DNA of 64,000 nt from Rhodocista pekingensis (GCF_042665545.1 NZ_JBHTCM010000004.1:62001-126000); one strand, 5' to 3'. Positions 25,585-34,537 are shown, counted from the stretch's first letter. The notes: generated by a model not told the origin, from the sequence alone. Made by a program: numbers and translations.

Positions 25585-27240
25585 TCAGCTTTCCTGGTAG
25601 AGCCAGTTGCGGATGATGGAGACGGCCTCCTCCGGGTGCTTCTCCACGATCTCGCCCACCTTGCGCAGCGAGGAGGCGCGGACGCGGCCGTCCACCCGGT
25701 TGATGTCGATCATCTGTTCCAGTTCCTCGTTGGCCTGGGCCGCCTCCAGCGCCAGTTCGCGGGCCAGCGCGCCGCCGCCCGGCCCGGCGAGCTGCGGCAC
25801 GCCGTCGCCGCCGGTCAGCAGGTCAGGCTCGTCCTCAAGCTGCGGCGTGCGGTCCAGCGCGCGCGCGACCAGGGGCTTGATGACCAGCAGGATCACGAGG
25901 ATCGCCACGATCGCCAGGACGATGGTCTGGGCGATGCGGAAGACATCCTCCTTCGGCAGGCCGAAGATCGTCTCCTCGCCCAGTCCGGCCAGATCGTCCG
26001 GGGTGGCGAAGCGCATGTTCACCACCTCCACCGTGTCGCCGCGGGCGGCATCGAAGCCGATGGCGGATTCCACCAGCCGGCGGAGCTGGTCCAGCTCCGC
26101 CTCCGGGCGGGGCTGGTAGGTGGAGGTGCCGTCCTCCGCCGCCGTGTAGGTGCCGTCCACCAGCACCGCGACGGACAGCCGGCGGATCTGGCCCGTCTCC
26201 CGCTCATGCACCTTCACGGTGCGGTTGATCTCGTAGTTGATCGACTCCTCGGCCCGGCTGGTCTTGGAGGAGGAGAGGCCGGAGGCCGTGTTGGTGGCGT
26301 CCGCGGTCGGCAGGTTGTTCGCCACGGTCACCGGGTCGATGCCGTCGCGGTTCTGGTCCTCGGACTGCTCATTCACCGTCTGCGTGCTGCGGACGACCTG
26401 GCTGTCGGGGTCGTAGATCTCGCTGTTCGTCGTGATGCGGTCGAAATCCAGCTCGGCCGACACCTGGGCCCGGACGCGGCCGAAGCCGACGGTGCGGGAC
26501 AGCAGGTCCTCCACCGTCTGGGTCAGGCGCTGTTCATAGGCCAGCTTCTTCTCCTCCGCGGTGGCGAGCATCGCCTCCTGGGAGTCCGAGCCCATGCCAC
26601 GCGCCAGCACGTTGCCCTTGTCGTCCACGATGGCGACCATGTCGGGTTCGAGCTGCGGCACGGCGGCGGCGACCAGGGTCTGGATCGCCAGCACCTGCTC
26701 CTTGCCCAGGCTGGCGCCAGGGCGCAGGCGGACGAAGACGCTGGCGGTGGCGGTCTGGTTCTGGCGGGAGAACAGCTCCCGCTTGGGCAGCACCAGATGG
26801 ATGCGCGCCGCCTGCACCGGTTGCAGGGTCTGCACCGTGCGCGACAGCTCACCCTCAAGCGCGCGGAGCTGCTGGATGTTCTGCATGAAGCTGGTGGTGC
26901 CCAGCCCTTCGGGCTGGTTGAACAGCTCGTACCCGACATTGCCGCCGCTGGGCAGGCCCTGCTGCGCCATCAGCATGCGGACACGGCCGACCTGATCGGA
27001 CGGGACCTCGATGCGGGTGCCGTCGGCGCTGGCCTTGTAGGGGATCTGCTGCTGTTCGAGCTGCTGGACGATGGCGCCACCGTCGGCCGGGGTAAGGTCG
27101 CTGTAGAGCAGCGACATCCCCGGGGAGGACCATTGCGACATCATGTAGACGAACAGGCCGACGATCACCAGCGTGGCACCGCCGATGGCCGCAAGGCGCA
27201 CGGCGCCGAGATTCCGCAGGGTCTGGAGGAAGGAGTCCAC
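25585..27240 (-). CDS. fliF: Flagellar MS-ring protein FliF
   Basis: FliF forms the MS ring, the first basal-body structure. It has an N-terminal membrane helix (AAIGGATLVIVGLFVYMM), ring-building domains (LLYSDLTPADGGAIVQQL; GYELFNQPEGLG; ARIHLVLPKRELF), a long periplasmic region and a second membrane helix near residue 450 (TIVLAIVAILVILLVI). The C-terminal FliG-binding tail ends VEKHPEEAVSIIRNWL. Three in-frame GTG codons lie near the start. The one at 27240 has GGGAG eight bases upstream and is preferred; 27255 is the longest option. It opens the flagellar operon. Confidence 0.95.
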   Translation of the reverse strand: MDSFLQTLRNLGAVRLAAIGGATLVIVGLFVYMMSQWSSPGMSLLYSDLTPADGGAIVQQLEQQQIPYKASADGTRIEVPSDQVGRVRMLMAQQGLPSGGNVGYELFNQPEGLGTTSFMQNIQQLRALEGELSRTVQTLQPVQAARIHLVLPKRELFSRQNQTATASVFVRLRPGASLGKEQVLAIQTLVAAAVPQLEPDMVAIVDDKGNVLARGMGSDSQEAMLATAEEKKLAYEQRLTQTVEDLLSRTVGFGRVRAQVSAELDFDRITTNSEIYDPDSQVVRSTQTVNEQSEDQNRDGIDPVTVANNLPTADATNTASGLSSSKTSRAEESINYEINRTVKVHERETGQIRRLSVAVLVDGTYTAAEDGTSTYQPRPEAELDQLRRLVESAIGFDAARGDTVEVVNMRFATPDDLAGLGEETIFGLPKEDVFRIAQTIVLAIVAILVILLVIKPLVARALDRTPQLEDEPDLLTGGDGVPQLAGPGGGALARELALEAAQANEELEQMIDINRVDGRVRASSLRKVGEIVEKHPEEAVSIIRNWLYQES

Positions 27241-27255
27241 GGGCACCGCTCCCAC

Positions 27256-27512
27256 AAGGATCCGACGCGGCTGGGCGACGGCCGGTCTGTCCTGATTCTA
27301 CACAGGCCCATCACCCATTTCGAGGCAGGATGCGAACATTCGGTGAATGGGGGATTAAGCCACTGGGCAAATTTTGCCCAATTTGGAAGAGGTGCGACGA
27401 TCATGCAACAGGGAACATGGCCTTCAGCGTCGCCGAGGGCCTTGCATTCTGCATTGATGGGCGCGGGCGGGGAGGGGGTACGGGGAGGCGCGGCGGCCGG
27501 GCGGCCCGGTTC
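27256..27512. promoter_or_regulatory. Flagellar operon leader and intergenic region
   Basis: This AT-richer 257-bp region between fliF and the convergent-side phospholipase D gene should carry the fliF promoter. I found a clear palindrome at 27364-27380 but no convincing -24/-12 sigma-54 element in the interval between it and the start codon. Confidence 0.5.
27364..27380. promoter_or_regulatory. Perfect palindrome upstream of fliF
   Basis: TGGGCAAA and TTTGCCCA form perfect 8-bp arms around one central T. The site lies about 125-140 bases upstream of the fliF start, a typical position for an activator or enhancer site. FlbD, encoded in the operon, is a candidate binder by analogy with Caulobacter; this is inference. 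Confidence 0.55.
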
Positions 27513-29048
27513 TTATCCGGGCTTCGAGGCGCGCCGCCGCCGGCGGTTCAGCCAGCTCCAGTCGATCCGGTGCAGCAGAGTCTGCAACGGCCAGCGCGGC
27601 CGTTCCGGGTCCAGCAGTTCGTTCTCGACGAAGAAGCTCTCGGCCGTCCCGACCTCGCCCGCCTTCAGCGGCACCAGGGTCCGGCCGGGCCGCTGGCGCA
27701 GCGCCTCGATGGCGGCCAGCAGGGAGCCGCCGGCCGCGGCCATGGCGCGGCGCAGATCGGCGACGGTGCAGCCCAGATGTTCGGCCGCCAGCCCGTCGCG
27801 GAAATCCAGCAGCGCGCCGCGTCGGGCATCGCTGTCCGGCCCGCCGGGGGGCACCTCGACGGCGAGGTCGCACTCGGTATCGAAGCCCATGGAGCGGTTG
27901 TTGATGTTGGAGGAGCCGATGCGCAGCAGCCGGTCATCCACCACCAGCACCTTTGAATGCACGAAGATCCCGCGGCCCCGGGCGGTCACCGGCGTGTAGA
28001 TGCCGAAACGACCGCCGGGGTCCAGCCCGCGCAGGGCCGCCAGGATATGGTCGCGGGCCATGCCCATGGCTTGCTCCTCCAGCCAGCCGGGGGCTTCGGT
28101 CGGGTTGATGACGACGATCTCCGGCCCGTCCGGCTCGCTCAGGCGTTCCGCCAGGGCCTCGGCGATGCTCCGGCCGGCGAGGTACTGCGCTTCGATGTAG
28201 AGGCAGCGGCGGGCACTGCGGATCGCCGCCAGCCAGAGGGCCTCCACCTCGTGCGCCGCGGGCTGGTCGCCGTAGGCCGGCTGCGTGCGGGCGATGCCGA
28301 CGGGCAGGTCGCGGAGCAGGGGCACGAGATCCGCCGGCCAGGGATCGCACCCGGCGGGCGGCGCCGGCAGCCGGTCGCCCGTGGCGGACTCCCAGCGGTC
28401 GCGGGCAAGCTGGCCCAGCGCCCGGGCGGCTTCACCGTCCACGGCCATGGTGACATCATGGAAAGGGGCATAGCGGGCGCCGCCGGGACGGCGTCTGAAA
28501 TGCTCGAAATCGTGGTGGGCGCGGGTGTCCCAGCGGTCCGCCGTCACGTCGATGCCGCCGCAGAAGGCCAGGGCGTCGTCGATGACGACGATCTTCTGGT
28601 GGTGGCAGGCCCCGACGGGATGATCGGACGCCAGCCGGTACTGCAACCGGTCGCCCGAGCGCAGATCCAGCAGGAACAGCGGCACCATCCCGCGTGCCGC
28701 GGCCTGGAAGACGCTCAGCCGCCATTTCAGCACATGCACCCGCAGGTCGGGGCGCGACCGCACCAGCGCGGACAGCAGGCGCCCAAGCTTCTGCGGCTGT
28801 CCGGCTTCACGGCGGGGCGGTTCCAGGCGGATCCGGGTATCGAAGTCCCAGGCGATCAGCAGAACCTGGTGGCGCGCCTTGAGCAGCGCCTGTTTCAGGA
28901 CCGCGAAATAGTCGGCCGCGTCCACGATCGGCGCGATCCGGTCCGCCCTGGCGACCTGCCAGCAGGTTTCGCCCGGGCGCAGCAGGCTGTCGGCCTGTGG
29001 CGCCCGGGCGTCCGGTTGGAAACGCGGGGATGTTCCCGTCAGCGTCAT
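27513..29048 (-). CDS. Phospholipase D family (cardiolipin synthase-like) protein
   Basis: The 511-residue protein has two HKD motifs: HHQKIVVIDD with FCGGIDVTADRWD (about residues 145-175) and HSKVLVVDDRLLRIGSSNINNRS (about 370-395). Both have the His, Lys and Asp needed for phosphodiester transfer. There is no N-terminal membrane anchor, which sets it apart from typical cardiolipin synthases, so a cytoplasmic or peripheral phospholipid phosphatidyl transferase or hydrolase is likely. The ATG at 29048 is chosen because upstream frame overlaps the CsbD gene; its ribosome site is weak. The basic tail NRRRRRASK may bind membrane. Confidence 0.85.
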   Translation of the reverse strand: MTLTGTSPRFQPDARAPQADSLLRPGETCWQVARADRIAPIVDAADYFAVLKQALLKARHQVLLIAWDFDTRIRLEPPRREAGQPQKLGRLLSALVRSRPDLRVHVLKWRLSVFQAAARGMVPLFLLDLRSGDRLQYRLASDHPVGACHHQKIVVIDDALAFCGGIDVTADRWDTRAHHDFEHFRRRPGGARYAPFHDVTMAVDGEAARALGQLARDRWESATGDRLPAPPAGCDPWPADLVPLLRDLPVGIARTQPAYGDQPAAHEVEALWLAAIRSARRCLYIEAQYLAGRSIAEALAERLSEPDGPEIVVINPTEAPGWLEEQAMGMARDHILAALRGLDPGGRFGIYTPVTARGRGIFVHSKVLVVDDRLLRIGSSNINNRSMGFDTECDLAVEVPPGGPDSDARRGALLDFRDGLAAEHLGCTVADLRRAMAAAGGSLLAAIEALRQRPGRTLVPLKAGEVGTAESFFVENELLDPERPRWPLQTLLHRIDWSWLNRRRRRASKPG

Positions 29049-29064
29049 GCCAGAAGCGTGGCGT

Positions 29065-29247
29065 CTAGCGGGTGATGTCCTTGGCGGTCTGCTTGACGTC
29101 GCCCTTGACCTGCTGCGCACGGCCTTCGACGCGGTCGGCCTTGCCTTCCCGCTGAAGGTCCTTGTCGCCGAGGGCGTCGCCGGCCGTCTCCTTGACGTCG
29201 CCCTTGATCTCCCCGACCTTGCCGGAGACCTTGTCCTTGTTCGTCAT
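29065..29247 (-). CDS. CsbD family small stress protein
   Basis: The 60-residue protein is a CsbD-type hydrophilic stress protein: MTNKDKVSGKVGEIKGDVKE at the N terminus, then KETAGD, KADRVEGRAQQVKGD and a Lys/Asp-rich end. Members are induced in general stress and are often next to envelope genes. An ATG at 29289 would extend it by 14 residues, but the GGGAAAA ribosome site and family length favour 29247. It lies 16 bp upstream of the phospholipase D gene and may be co-transcribed with it. Confidence 0.88.
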   Translation of the reverse strand: MTNKDKVSGKVGEIKGDVKETAGDALGDKDLQREGKADRVEGRAQQVKGDVKQTAKDITR

Positions 29248-29332
29248 GTCCGGTTTTCCCTTCGCTGGGCGCCATCGCGGCGCGAGCATGGGGTGAACAG
29301 CCGGATCGGGAAAACGTCACGCAGCCGGTCGC

Positions 29333-30364
29333 TCAGGCCTCGAACGCCGTCCAGTGATAGCCGTCGGGGGCGACGAAGGCGCAGGCCGGGCGGCCGAACT
29401 CATCTTCGACCACCGGGGTCACCTCGCCGGCTCCCGCCGCCGCGATCCGGTCCCGCAACGCGGCCAGCCCGTGGACCCGCAGGCAGTAGCCGGACAGACC
29501 AAGCTGTCCGGGCCGGCTCTCCCGGCGGGCGTCGGGCAGGGCGCTGGCGCTGCGGAAGCGCAGAACGCGCAGACGCGCCGCCCGGACCGGGGCGGGATCG
29601 GTCGCGGCCACCGCCGCGTCGAAATCCACCAGCCCGTGCCATTCGCCCTCCCGCAGATCCAGCAGGCGGGGAGCGCCCCGGGACGGATCGTAGGGCAGGG
29701 ACTGGTCGGTGGCGCGCAGCAACCCGAGGGTGCGGTCGTAGAATTCCAGGATCTCCGGCCGGTCATCCTGGATCACCATGCCGAAATGCATGGCCGGTCC
29801 CGTCCGCATCAGGCAGGCCGGGTTGATCGTCGGCTGCGCCCGGCCGCTGCCGCCGAAGACCTGGACGCAGAGCAGCCGCCACAGCGGCTGCGTCAGGGTC
29901 ATCTGGCGCGTCGCCGGCACCGGCTGGTCGAACGGGCGTAGCGCCGCCTCCGGACGCTGCGGCGGTACATGGACAGGGTCCACGAAGCCGATGGGGCCCC
30001 CCTGGGCGCGCAGAACCTCGGCATGGTTGGCGATGTTCAGGATGTCGTCGGTCAGGCACGCCAGCCAGCGGTTCCCCTGCACCCGCCAGGGACCGGTTCC
30101 CAGGCCGGGACCGGCCGGCCGGTCCCATACCATCAGGCGCAGGAGGCCCTGGTCGGCATCCTGGTGCAGCAGGCGGACGGAGTGCAGGGGACTGTCCACC
30201 CCGTAGAGGGTGCGGGCGGCGTCCGCGGCGAGCTGGCCGGCCGGTCCGACCCGGTAGCCGAACCGCTCCCAGTGGCGGATGGCGGCAACCGGGTCGCGCA
30301 CACCGATGAAGGCTTCCTGCACGCCGCCGACGACACCGCTCCTGCCCGCATAGCGCTCGGCCAT
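29333..30364 (-). CDS. VOC superfamily protein with two glyoxalase-like domains
   Basis: The 343-residue protein appears to be two VOC domains in one chain. The first is roughly residues 10-130 (QEAFIGVRDPVAAIRHWERF, then a hydrophobic strand). The second is about 180-343 (MHFGMVIQDD, EILEFYDRTLGLL, FVAPDGYHWTAFEA). It has no signal peptide. VOC proteins use a metal in a beta-barrel cleft for isomerisation, dioxygenation or ligand binding, and the function here cannot be told. The ATG at 30364 has GGAG upstream; the open frame extends farther but the start is weaker. It faces away from the TonB operon. Confidence 0.8.
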   Translation of the reverse strand: MAERYAGRSGVVGGVQEAFIGVRDPVAAIRHWERFGYRVGPAGQLAADAARTLYGVDSPLHSVRLLHQDADQGLLRLMVWDRPAGPGLGTGPWRVQGNRWLACLTDDILNIANHAEVLRAQGGPIGFVDPVHVPPQRPEAALRPFDQPVPATRQMTLTQPLWRLLCVQVFGGSGRAQPTINPACLMRTGPAMHFGMVIQDDRPEILEFYDRTLGLLRATDQSLPYDPSRGAPRLLDLREGEWHGLVDFDAAVAATDPAPVRAARLRVLRFRSASALPDARRESRPGQLGLSGYCLRVHGLAALRDRIAAAGAGEVTPVVEDEFGRPACAFVAPDGYHWTAFEA

Positions 30365-30812
30365 GGACTCCGCTCCCTTCGCCGTTCCCGGTCTGACTGC
30401 CCGGAATGCTCGCCCCCCGACTTCAGGACAGACTCTTTCACGCCGGTGGCGCTCTTCCAAATTCCATGCTCAATTGACAGGGCGGAACGTGTCGGATATG
30501 CGTCTGACACATTCGCCCTCTACCCATTGTGCATGGCGATGCGGCGGACAGAAAGTGGCTGAAAAAAGCCATAGCGACGGTTAAGCTGCCGAACCAGTCC
30601 GGCGGACGTGTCGAAGCGGGCGGGACCCGCGAACAGGCTGTCCGGATCATCAAGAACATCAAGGCTGCGTACCGGAGCAAGGCAGGAGGGCCAGGGGACA
30701 GCGCCATGGTGTATAGTAAATGATACGTTCAGCAAACTGATTCACCGGACATCAGCACAGATAATGTGCATCAAGGCGCCAAACTAGGCGCCCTAGGGCA
30801 GTTGGAGACTAC
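30365..30812. promoter_or_regulatory. Promoter region upstream of the TonB operon
   Basis: This 448-bp gap is clearly AT-richer than its surroundings and is the control region of the downstream operon. A sigma-70-like pair is visible at 30474-30479 (TTGACA) and 30497-30502 (TATGCG), spaced 17 bp. A small open frame from GTG 30529 to 30723 (64 residues, Lys-rich, ending MVYSK) overlaps this area; it is not convincing as a gene. Confidence 0.5.
30474..30502 (+). promoter_or_regulatory. Candidate sigma-70 promoter
   Basis: A perfect -35 TTGACA (30474-30479) is followed after exactly 17 bases by TATGCG (30497-30502). It points towards the TonB operon about 310 bases away. The -10 box matches the consensus only in its first three bases. 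Confidence 0.4.
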
Positions 30813-31595
30813 ATGACCCAGTCGAACCGCGCGCGGTATGCGGCCGTCGTGGCCGTGACCGCATTCCTGCTAGCCGGTGCCGGAACCGCCCAGGCCCAGC
30901 AGATCGAGCAGCTCATCGACCTGGAGAAGCAGGTCGCCCAGGCCGGTGCGCAGAGCCAGGCCAACGTGGACAAGATCGCGGACGAAACCGACCGGCTCCT
31001 CCAGGAGTACCGGACGGTCATGACGCAGATCGACAATATCAAGGTCTACAACGCTCAGCTCCAGGACCTCGTGAAGGCCCAGGGGACCGAGCGGCAGTCG
31101 CTGGCGACTCAGATCGAGAATGTCAGCGCCGTCGAGCGTGAGATCGTTCCGCTGATGCAGCGCATGATCGGCACGCTGGAGCAGTTCGTGAACCTGGACG
31201 TGCCCTTCCTCAGCCAGGAGCGGCAGGACCGGGTCCAGAGCCTGCGCACCCTGATGGCCCGTGCGGACGTCTCCACCTCGGAGAAGTACCGCCGCCTGAT
31301 GGAAGCCTACCAGATCGAGAACGAGTACGGCCGCACCATCGAGGCCTATGACGGCCCGCTGGAGCAGGACGGCCGCGTCCGCCAGGTGTCGTTCCTGCGC
31401 TTCGGCCGCGTGCTGCTGGCCTACCAGACCCTGGACGGCAAGGAACAGGGGATGTGGGACCAGCGACAGCGCCAGTGGGTGGTGCTGCCCGAAAGCTACC
31501 GCGGCGCCATCCGCCAGGGTCTGGCCGTCGCGCGCAGGCAGGCCGCCCCCGACCTGATCGTTCTCCCCGTTCCGGCGCCGGAGGCCGCCCAATGA
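30813..31595 (+). CDS. DUF3450 secreted protein of the TonB operon
   Basis: The 260-residue protein is a DUF3450 family member. It has a signal peptide ending TAQAQ and a long coiled coil (about 30-130, EQLIDLEKQVAQAGAQSQAN... and MTQIDNIKVYNAQLQDL). The C-terminal half includes RTLMARADVSTSEKYRRLMEAYQIE and ends in a Pro-rich tail. It should be periplasmic. In Vibrio the DUF3450 gene precedes ttpC-exbB2-exbD2-tonB2, and the same order is seen here. Its exact job is not known. It overlaps the next gene by ATGA at 31592-31595. Confidence 0.9.
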   Translation: MTQSNRARYAAVVAVTAFLLAGAGTAQAQQIEQLIDLEKQVAQAGAQSQANVDKIADETDRLLQEYRTVMTQIDNIKVYNAQLQDLVKAQGTERQSLATQIENVSAVEREIVPLMQRMIGTLEQFVNLDVPFLSQERQDRVQSLRTLMARADVSTSEKYRRLMEAYQIENEYGRTIEAYDGPLEQDGRVRQVSFLRFGRVLLAYQTLDGKEQGMWDQRQRQWVVLPESYRGAIRQGLAVARRQAAPDLIVLPVPAPEAAQ

Positions 31596-32983
31596 TCCGC
31601 TTCACCCCGAAGATCCGCGGTCTTCTGATCGCCGGTGCCGTCGCCAGCCTGTTCACCGGCGTGCCGGCGGTGGCGCAGGACGCCTCCGCCCCCCAGACCC
31701 TGGACCAGCTCTTGCAGCAGGTCCGCCGCGGCAGCCAGGAGGCCGCGGAGCGCAACAAGCAGCGCGAGGCCGAGTTCCGCGCCGCCCGCAACGAGCAGGC
31801 GGCCATTCTGGAGAAGGCCAAGGCGGCCCTGAACCAGGAGCTGTCGCGCTCGCAGCAGCTTGAGCAGGAGTTCGCCAAGGGCGAGCAGCAGCTCGGCGAG
31901 CTGACCGCGCAGCTCCAGGAGCGCATGGGCACCCTGGGCGAGCTGTTCGGCGTCGTCCGTCAGGTCGCCGGCGACACCCGTGGCGTGCTGGACGAGTCCC
32001 TGATCACCGGCCAGTTCCCGGGCCGCTCGAAGCCGTTGGATCAGCTCGCCCAGAGCAAGGAGCTGCCGAGCATCCAGCAGCTCCAGGAACTGTGGTTCCT
32101 GCTTCAGCAGGAGATGACCGAGACCGGTCGTGTCGCCAAGTTCGACACCACCATCATCAACACCGACGGCGAGCAGCTCCAGGCTCCGGTCGTCCGTGTC
32201 GGCCCGTTCGTGGCCTTCACCGAGGGCGCCTATCTGCGCTTCGAGCCGGGCCAGGCCAAGTTCGTCGAGCTGGGCCGTCAGCCCGCCGACCGTCTGGTCC
32301 GCCTGACCGGTCCGGCGCTTGAGGCCCAGAGCGGTCTGGTCGATGTCGGCATCGACCCGTCGCGCGGCCAGCTCCTGTCGCTGCTGATCCAGGAGCCGAC
32401 GCTCAGCGAGCGCGTGGACCAGGGTGGTGTCGTCGGCTACGTGATCATCGGCATCGGCATCATCGGCGTCCTGCTGGCGCTGGAGCGGATGATCAACCTC
32501 TCCATCACCGGCGCCAAGGTCCGCGGCCAGATGAAGGCCCGCGAGATCCGCAAGAACAATCCGCTCGGCCGTGTCCTCGCCGTCTACGACGAGAACCAGC
32601 ACGCCGACGTGGAGACGCTGGAGCTGAAGCTCGACGAGGCGATCCTGAAGGAGATCCCGAAGCTGGAGCGTGGCATCAGCACCATCAAGGTGTTCGCCGC
32701 CATCGCCCCGCTGCTGGGTCTGCTCGGCACCGTCACCGGCATGATCAAGACCTTCCAGGCGATCACGCTGTTCGGCACCGGCGATCCGAAGCTGATGGCC
32801 GGCGGCATCTCCGAGGCGCTGGTCACCACCGTGCTGGGTCTGGTCGTCGCCATTCCGATGGTGCTGCTCTACAGCCTCTGCGCCGGTCGCGCGAAGAGCG
32901 TGATCGAGGTGCTGGAGGAACAGAGCGCCGGCCTGATCGCGCAACGCGCAGACGAGGAGCATTTCCGTGACCGAGCTGCTTGA
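31592..32983 (+). CDS. ttpC: TtpC-like long ExbB/TolQ-family protein
   Basis: The 463-residue protein is a MotA/TolQ/ExbB proton-channel protein with a long periplasmic front end. A signal peptide ending VPAVAQ is followed by a coiled coil rich in Gln/Glu/Arg (about 30-110). A middle domain leads to the C-terminal ExbB-like membrane part (about 285-450: VGYVIIGIGIIGVLLALERM, IAPLLGLLGTVTGMIKTF and LVTTVLGLVVAIPMVLLY). In Vibrio TonB2 systems this kind of protein (TtpC) is needed in addition to ExbB for energy transduction. It shows codon use favouring GGT and CGT, suggesting high expression. Confidence 0.9.
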   Translation: MIRFTPKIRGLLIAGAVASLFTGVPAVAQDASAPQTLDQLLQQVRRGSQEAAERNKQREAEFRAARNEQAAILEKAKAALNQELSRSQQLEQEFAKGEQQLGELTAQLQERMGTLGELFGVVRQVAGDTRGVLDESLITGQFPGRSKPLDQLAQSKELPSIQQLQELWFLLQQEMTETGRVAKFDTTIINTDGEQLQAPVVRVGPFVAFTEGAYLRFEPGQAKFVELGRQPADRLVRLTGPALEAQSGLVDVGIDPSRGQLLSLLIQEPTLSERVDQGGVVGYVIIGIGIIGVLLALERMINLSITGAKVRGQMKAREIRKNNPLGRVLAVYDENQHADVETLELKLDEAILKEIPKLERGISTIKVFAAIAPLLGLLGTVTGMIKTFQAITLFGTGDPKLMAGGISEALVTTVLGLVVAIPMVLLYSLCAGRAKSVIEVLEEQSAGLIAQRADEEHFRDRAA

Positions 32984-33491
32984 GGCACAGAGGGCGATCG
33001 GGATCTTCCTGGAGACCGGCGGTGACGTCCTCCTGCTGATCATGTTCGTCACCTTTGCCTTGTGGCTGCTGATCCTCGAGCGCTTCTACTTCAACCTGTT
33101 CCAGCATCGGAAACTGTTCAACGATACGGTCGCCAAGTGGGAGGCCCGCCAGGACAAGAAGTCCTGGTACGCCTCCCAGTACCGGACGATGCTGATCTCG
33201 CAGGCGAAGGCGCAGATCGAAGCGAATGTCTCGATGATCAAGACGCTGGTGGCGATGGCGCCGCTGCTCGGATTGCTGGGAACCGTGACGGGCATGGTCG
33301 AGGTTTTCGACGTGATGGCCGTGCTCGGTTCCGGCAACGCGCGGGCCATGGCTTCCGGCGTGTCCAAGGCAACGATCCCCACGATGTCGGGCATGGTGGT
33401 TGCGATCTCCGGCCTCTACTTCAGCTTCATGCTGAGGCGGCGGGCCGACCGCGAGGTCGAACGCCTCTCCGACACTTTGGTTCAGGAGTGA
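32967..33491 (+). CDS. exbB: ExbB/TolQ-type proton channel protein
   Basis: The 174-residue protein is a short three-helix ExbB. A first helix (VLLLIMFVTFALWLLILERF) is followed by a cytoplasmic loop with KAQIEANVSMIKTLVAMAP and two further helices (LLGLLGTVTGMVEVFDVM and MSGMVVAISGLYFSFML). It harvests proton motive force for TonB. Its GTG start, preceded by GAGGAG, lies inside the end of ttpC (17-base overlap), which indicates translational coupling. This second channel protein gives the system two ExbB-like subunits, as in Vibrio TonB2. Confidence 0.93.
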   Translation: MTELLEAQRAIGIFLETGGDVLLLIMFVTFALWLLILERFYFNLFQHRKLFNDTVAKWEARQDKKSWYASQYRTMLISQAKAQIEANVSMIKTLVAMAPLLGLLGTVTGMVEVFDVMAVLGSGNARAMASGVSKATIPTMSGMVVAISGLYFSFMLRRRADREVERLSDTLVQE

Positions 33492-33495
33492 GTCC

Positions 33496-33897
33496 ATGCG
33501 AGCAAAGCGCCATGCGGGTGGGGAAGAGCCGGAGATCGACCTGACCCCGATGCTCGACGTCGTCTTCATCATGCTGATCTTCTTCATCGTGACGGCGTCG
33601 TTCATCAAGGAAGCGGGCATCGACGTCTCCCGCCCGGACGCGGTGACCGCCGTGGTCCAGGAACGAGCCAACATCGTGGTTGCCGTCACCGAGAGCGGGG
33701 AGGTGTGGATCAACCGCCGTCAGATCGACCGGCGCGCGATCCGGGCCAACATCGAGCGTCTGCACGCCGAGAATCCCCAGGGTGCCGTCGTCATCACCGC
33801 CGACGAGAAGGCCGATGTCGGCCTGATGGTCGAGGTGATGGATCAGGCCCGTCAGGCGGGCGTCTACAACGTCTCGATCGCCGCGGACCAGAAGTGA
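33496..33897 (+). CDS. exbD: ExbD/TolR-type protein
   Basis: The 133-residue protein is an ExbD: a short cytoplasmic N terminus (EEPEIDLTPM), one membrane helix (LDVVFIMLIFFIVTASF) that includes the functional Asp, and a periplasmic domain with VQERANIVVAVTESGEVWINR, VVITADEKADVGLMVEVMD and VYNVSIAADQK. It partners ExbB in the proton channel. The ATG at 33496 has CAGGAG upstream and is four bases after exbB. Confidence 0.95.
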   Translation: MRAKRHAGGEEPEIDLTPMLDVVFIMLIFFIVTASFIKEAGIDVSRPDAVTAVVQERANIVVAVTESGEVWINRRQIDRRAIRANIERLHAENPQGAVVITADEKADVGLMVEVMDQARQAGVYNVSIAADQK

Positions 33898-33925
33898 TCC
33901 CGGGTTCGCGGAGGAGGGCAAGGCC

Positions 33926-34537
33926 ATGATAGCGCGCTACGCTACTGCGCTGCTTGCCGCGATCCTCGTTACCCTCGCCCTGTTCTGGCTGATGCAGTAC
34001 CTGATCATCGGCCAGACGGCGAAGTTGGACGAGTCGGCACGCGTCAAGCTTATCGACTTCGTCCGTCTGCAACGCGACACGCAGACGGAGACGAAGGAGC
34101 GCAAACCACCTGACCGGCCGCCGCCGCCGGAAACGCCGCCGGAGCCGCCGAAGATGTCGGCCGATCCGACGGCCGCTCCCAGCGGCAACGCGGTCAACAT
34201 CGATCCCGGTGCACTGAACACCGGTCTCGACATCGCCGGGCCCGGGGCGATGGCCGTGGCGGATGCGGAAGCCATTCCGCTCTTCCGCATGGCCCCGCAG
34301 TATCCCGAGCGTGCCGCGTCCCGCGGCATCGAAGGCTACGTCGTGATGGAGTTCACCATCAACGAGACGGGCGGTGTGGAGAACATCAAGGTCATCGAGG
34401 CCAACCCGCCCGGTTATTTCGAGCGGTCGGCCGTGAAGGCCATGGAGAAGTGGAAGTACAAGCCGAAGATCGTCGACGGGAAGCCCGTGAAGCGCCACGG
34501 CGTCCAGAACAAGCTGACCTTCGAATTGCAGAAGTAG
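33926..34537 (+). CDS. tonB: TonB energy-transducing protein
   Basis: The 203-residue protein has an N-terminal membrane helix (ATALLAAILVTLALFWLMQYL), a Pro/Glu spacer (PDRPPPPETPPEPPKM, about 58-73) that spans the periplasm, and the TonB C-terminal domain (about 115-203: PLFRMAPQYPERAASRGIEGY, VVMEFTINETGG, FERSAVKAMEKWKYKP). It transfers proton-motive energy to outer-membrane receptors such as the one at 37015-39171. Its spacer is short, as in Vibrio TonB2-class proteins. The ribosome site is GGAGGAGGG. Confidence 0.95.
   Translation: MIARYATALLAAILVTLALFWLMQYLIIGQTAKLDESARVKLIDFVRLQRDTQTETKERKPPDRPPPPETPPEPPKMSADPTAAPSGNAVNIDPGALNTGLDIAGPGAMAVADAEAIPLFRMAPQYPERAASRGIEGYVVMEFTINETGGVENIKVIEANPPGYFERSAVKAMEKWKYKPKIVDGKPVKRHGVQNKLTFELQK

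Noticed and set aside
27256..27363. Sigma-54 promoter upstream of fliF
   Set aside because: I checked the minus strand for a GG-N10-GC element. The nearest candidates have the wrong spacing, so no site is called.
30529..30723. 64-residue plus-strand open frame with Lys-rich sequence
   Set aside because: It starts at GTG without a ribosome site, lies in a promoter-like AT-rich gap and has no recognised family. A short real gene is not excluded.
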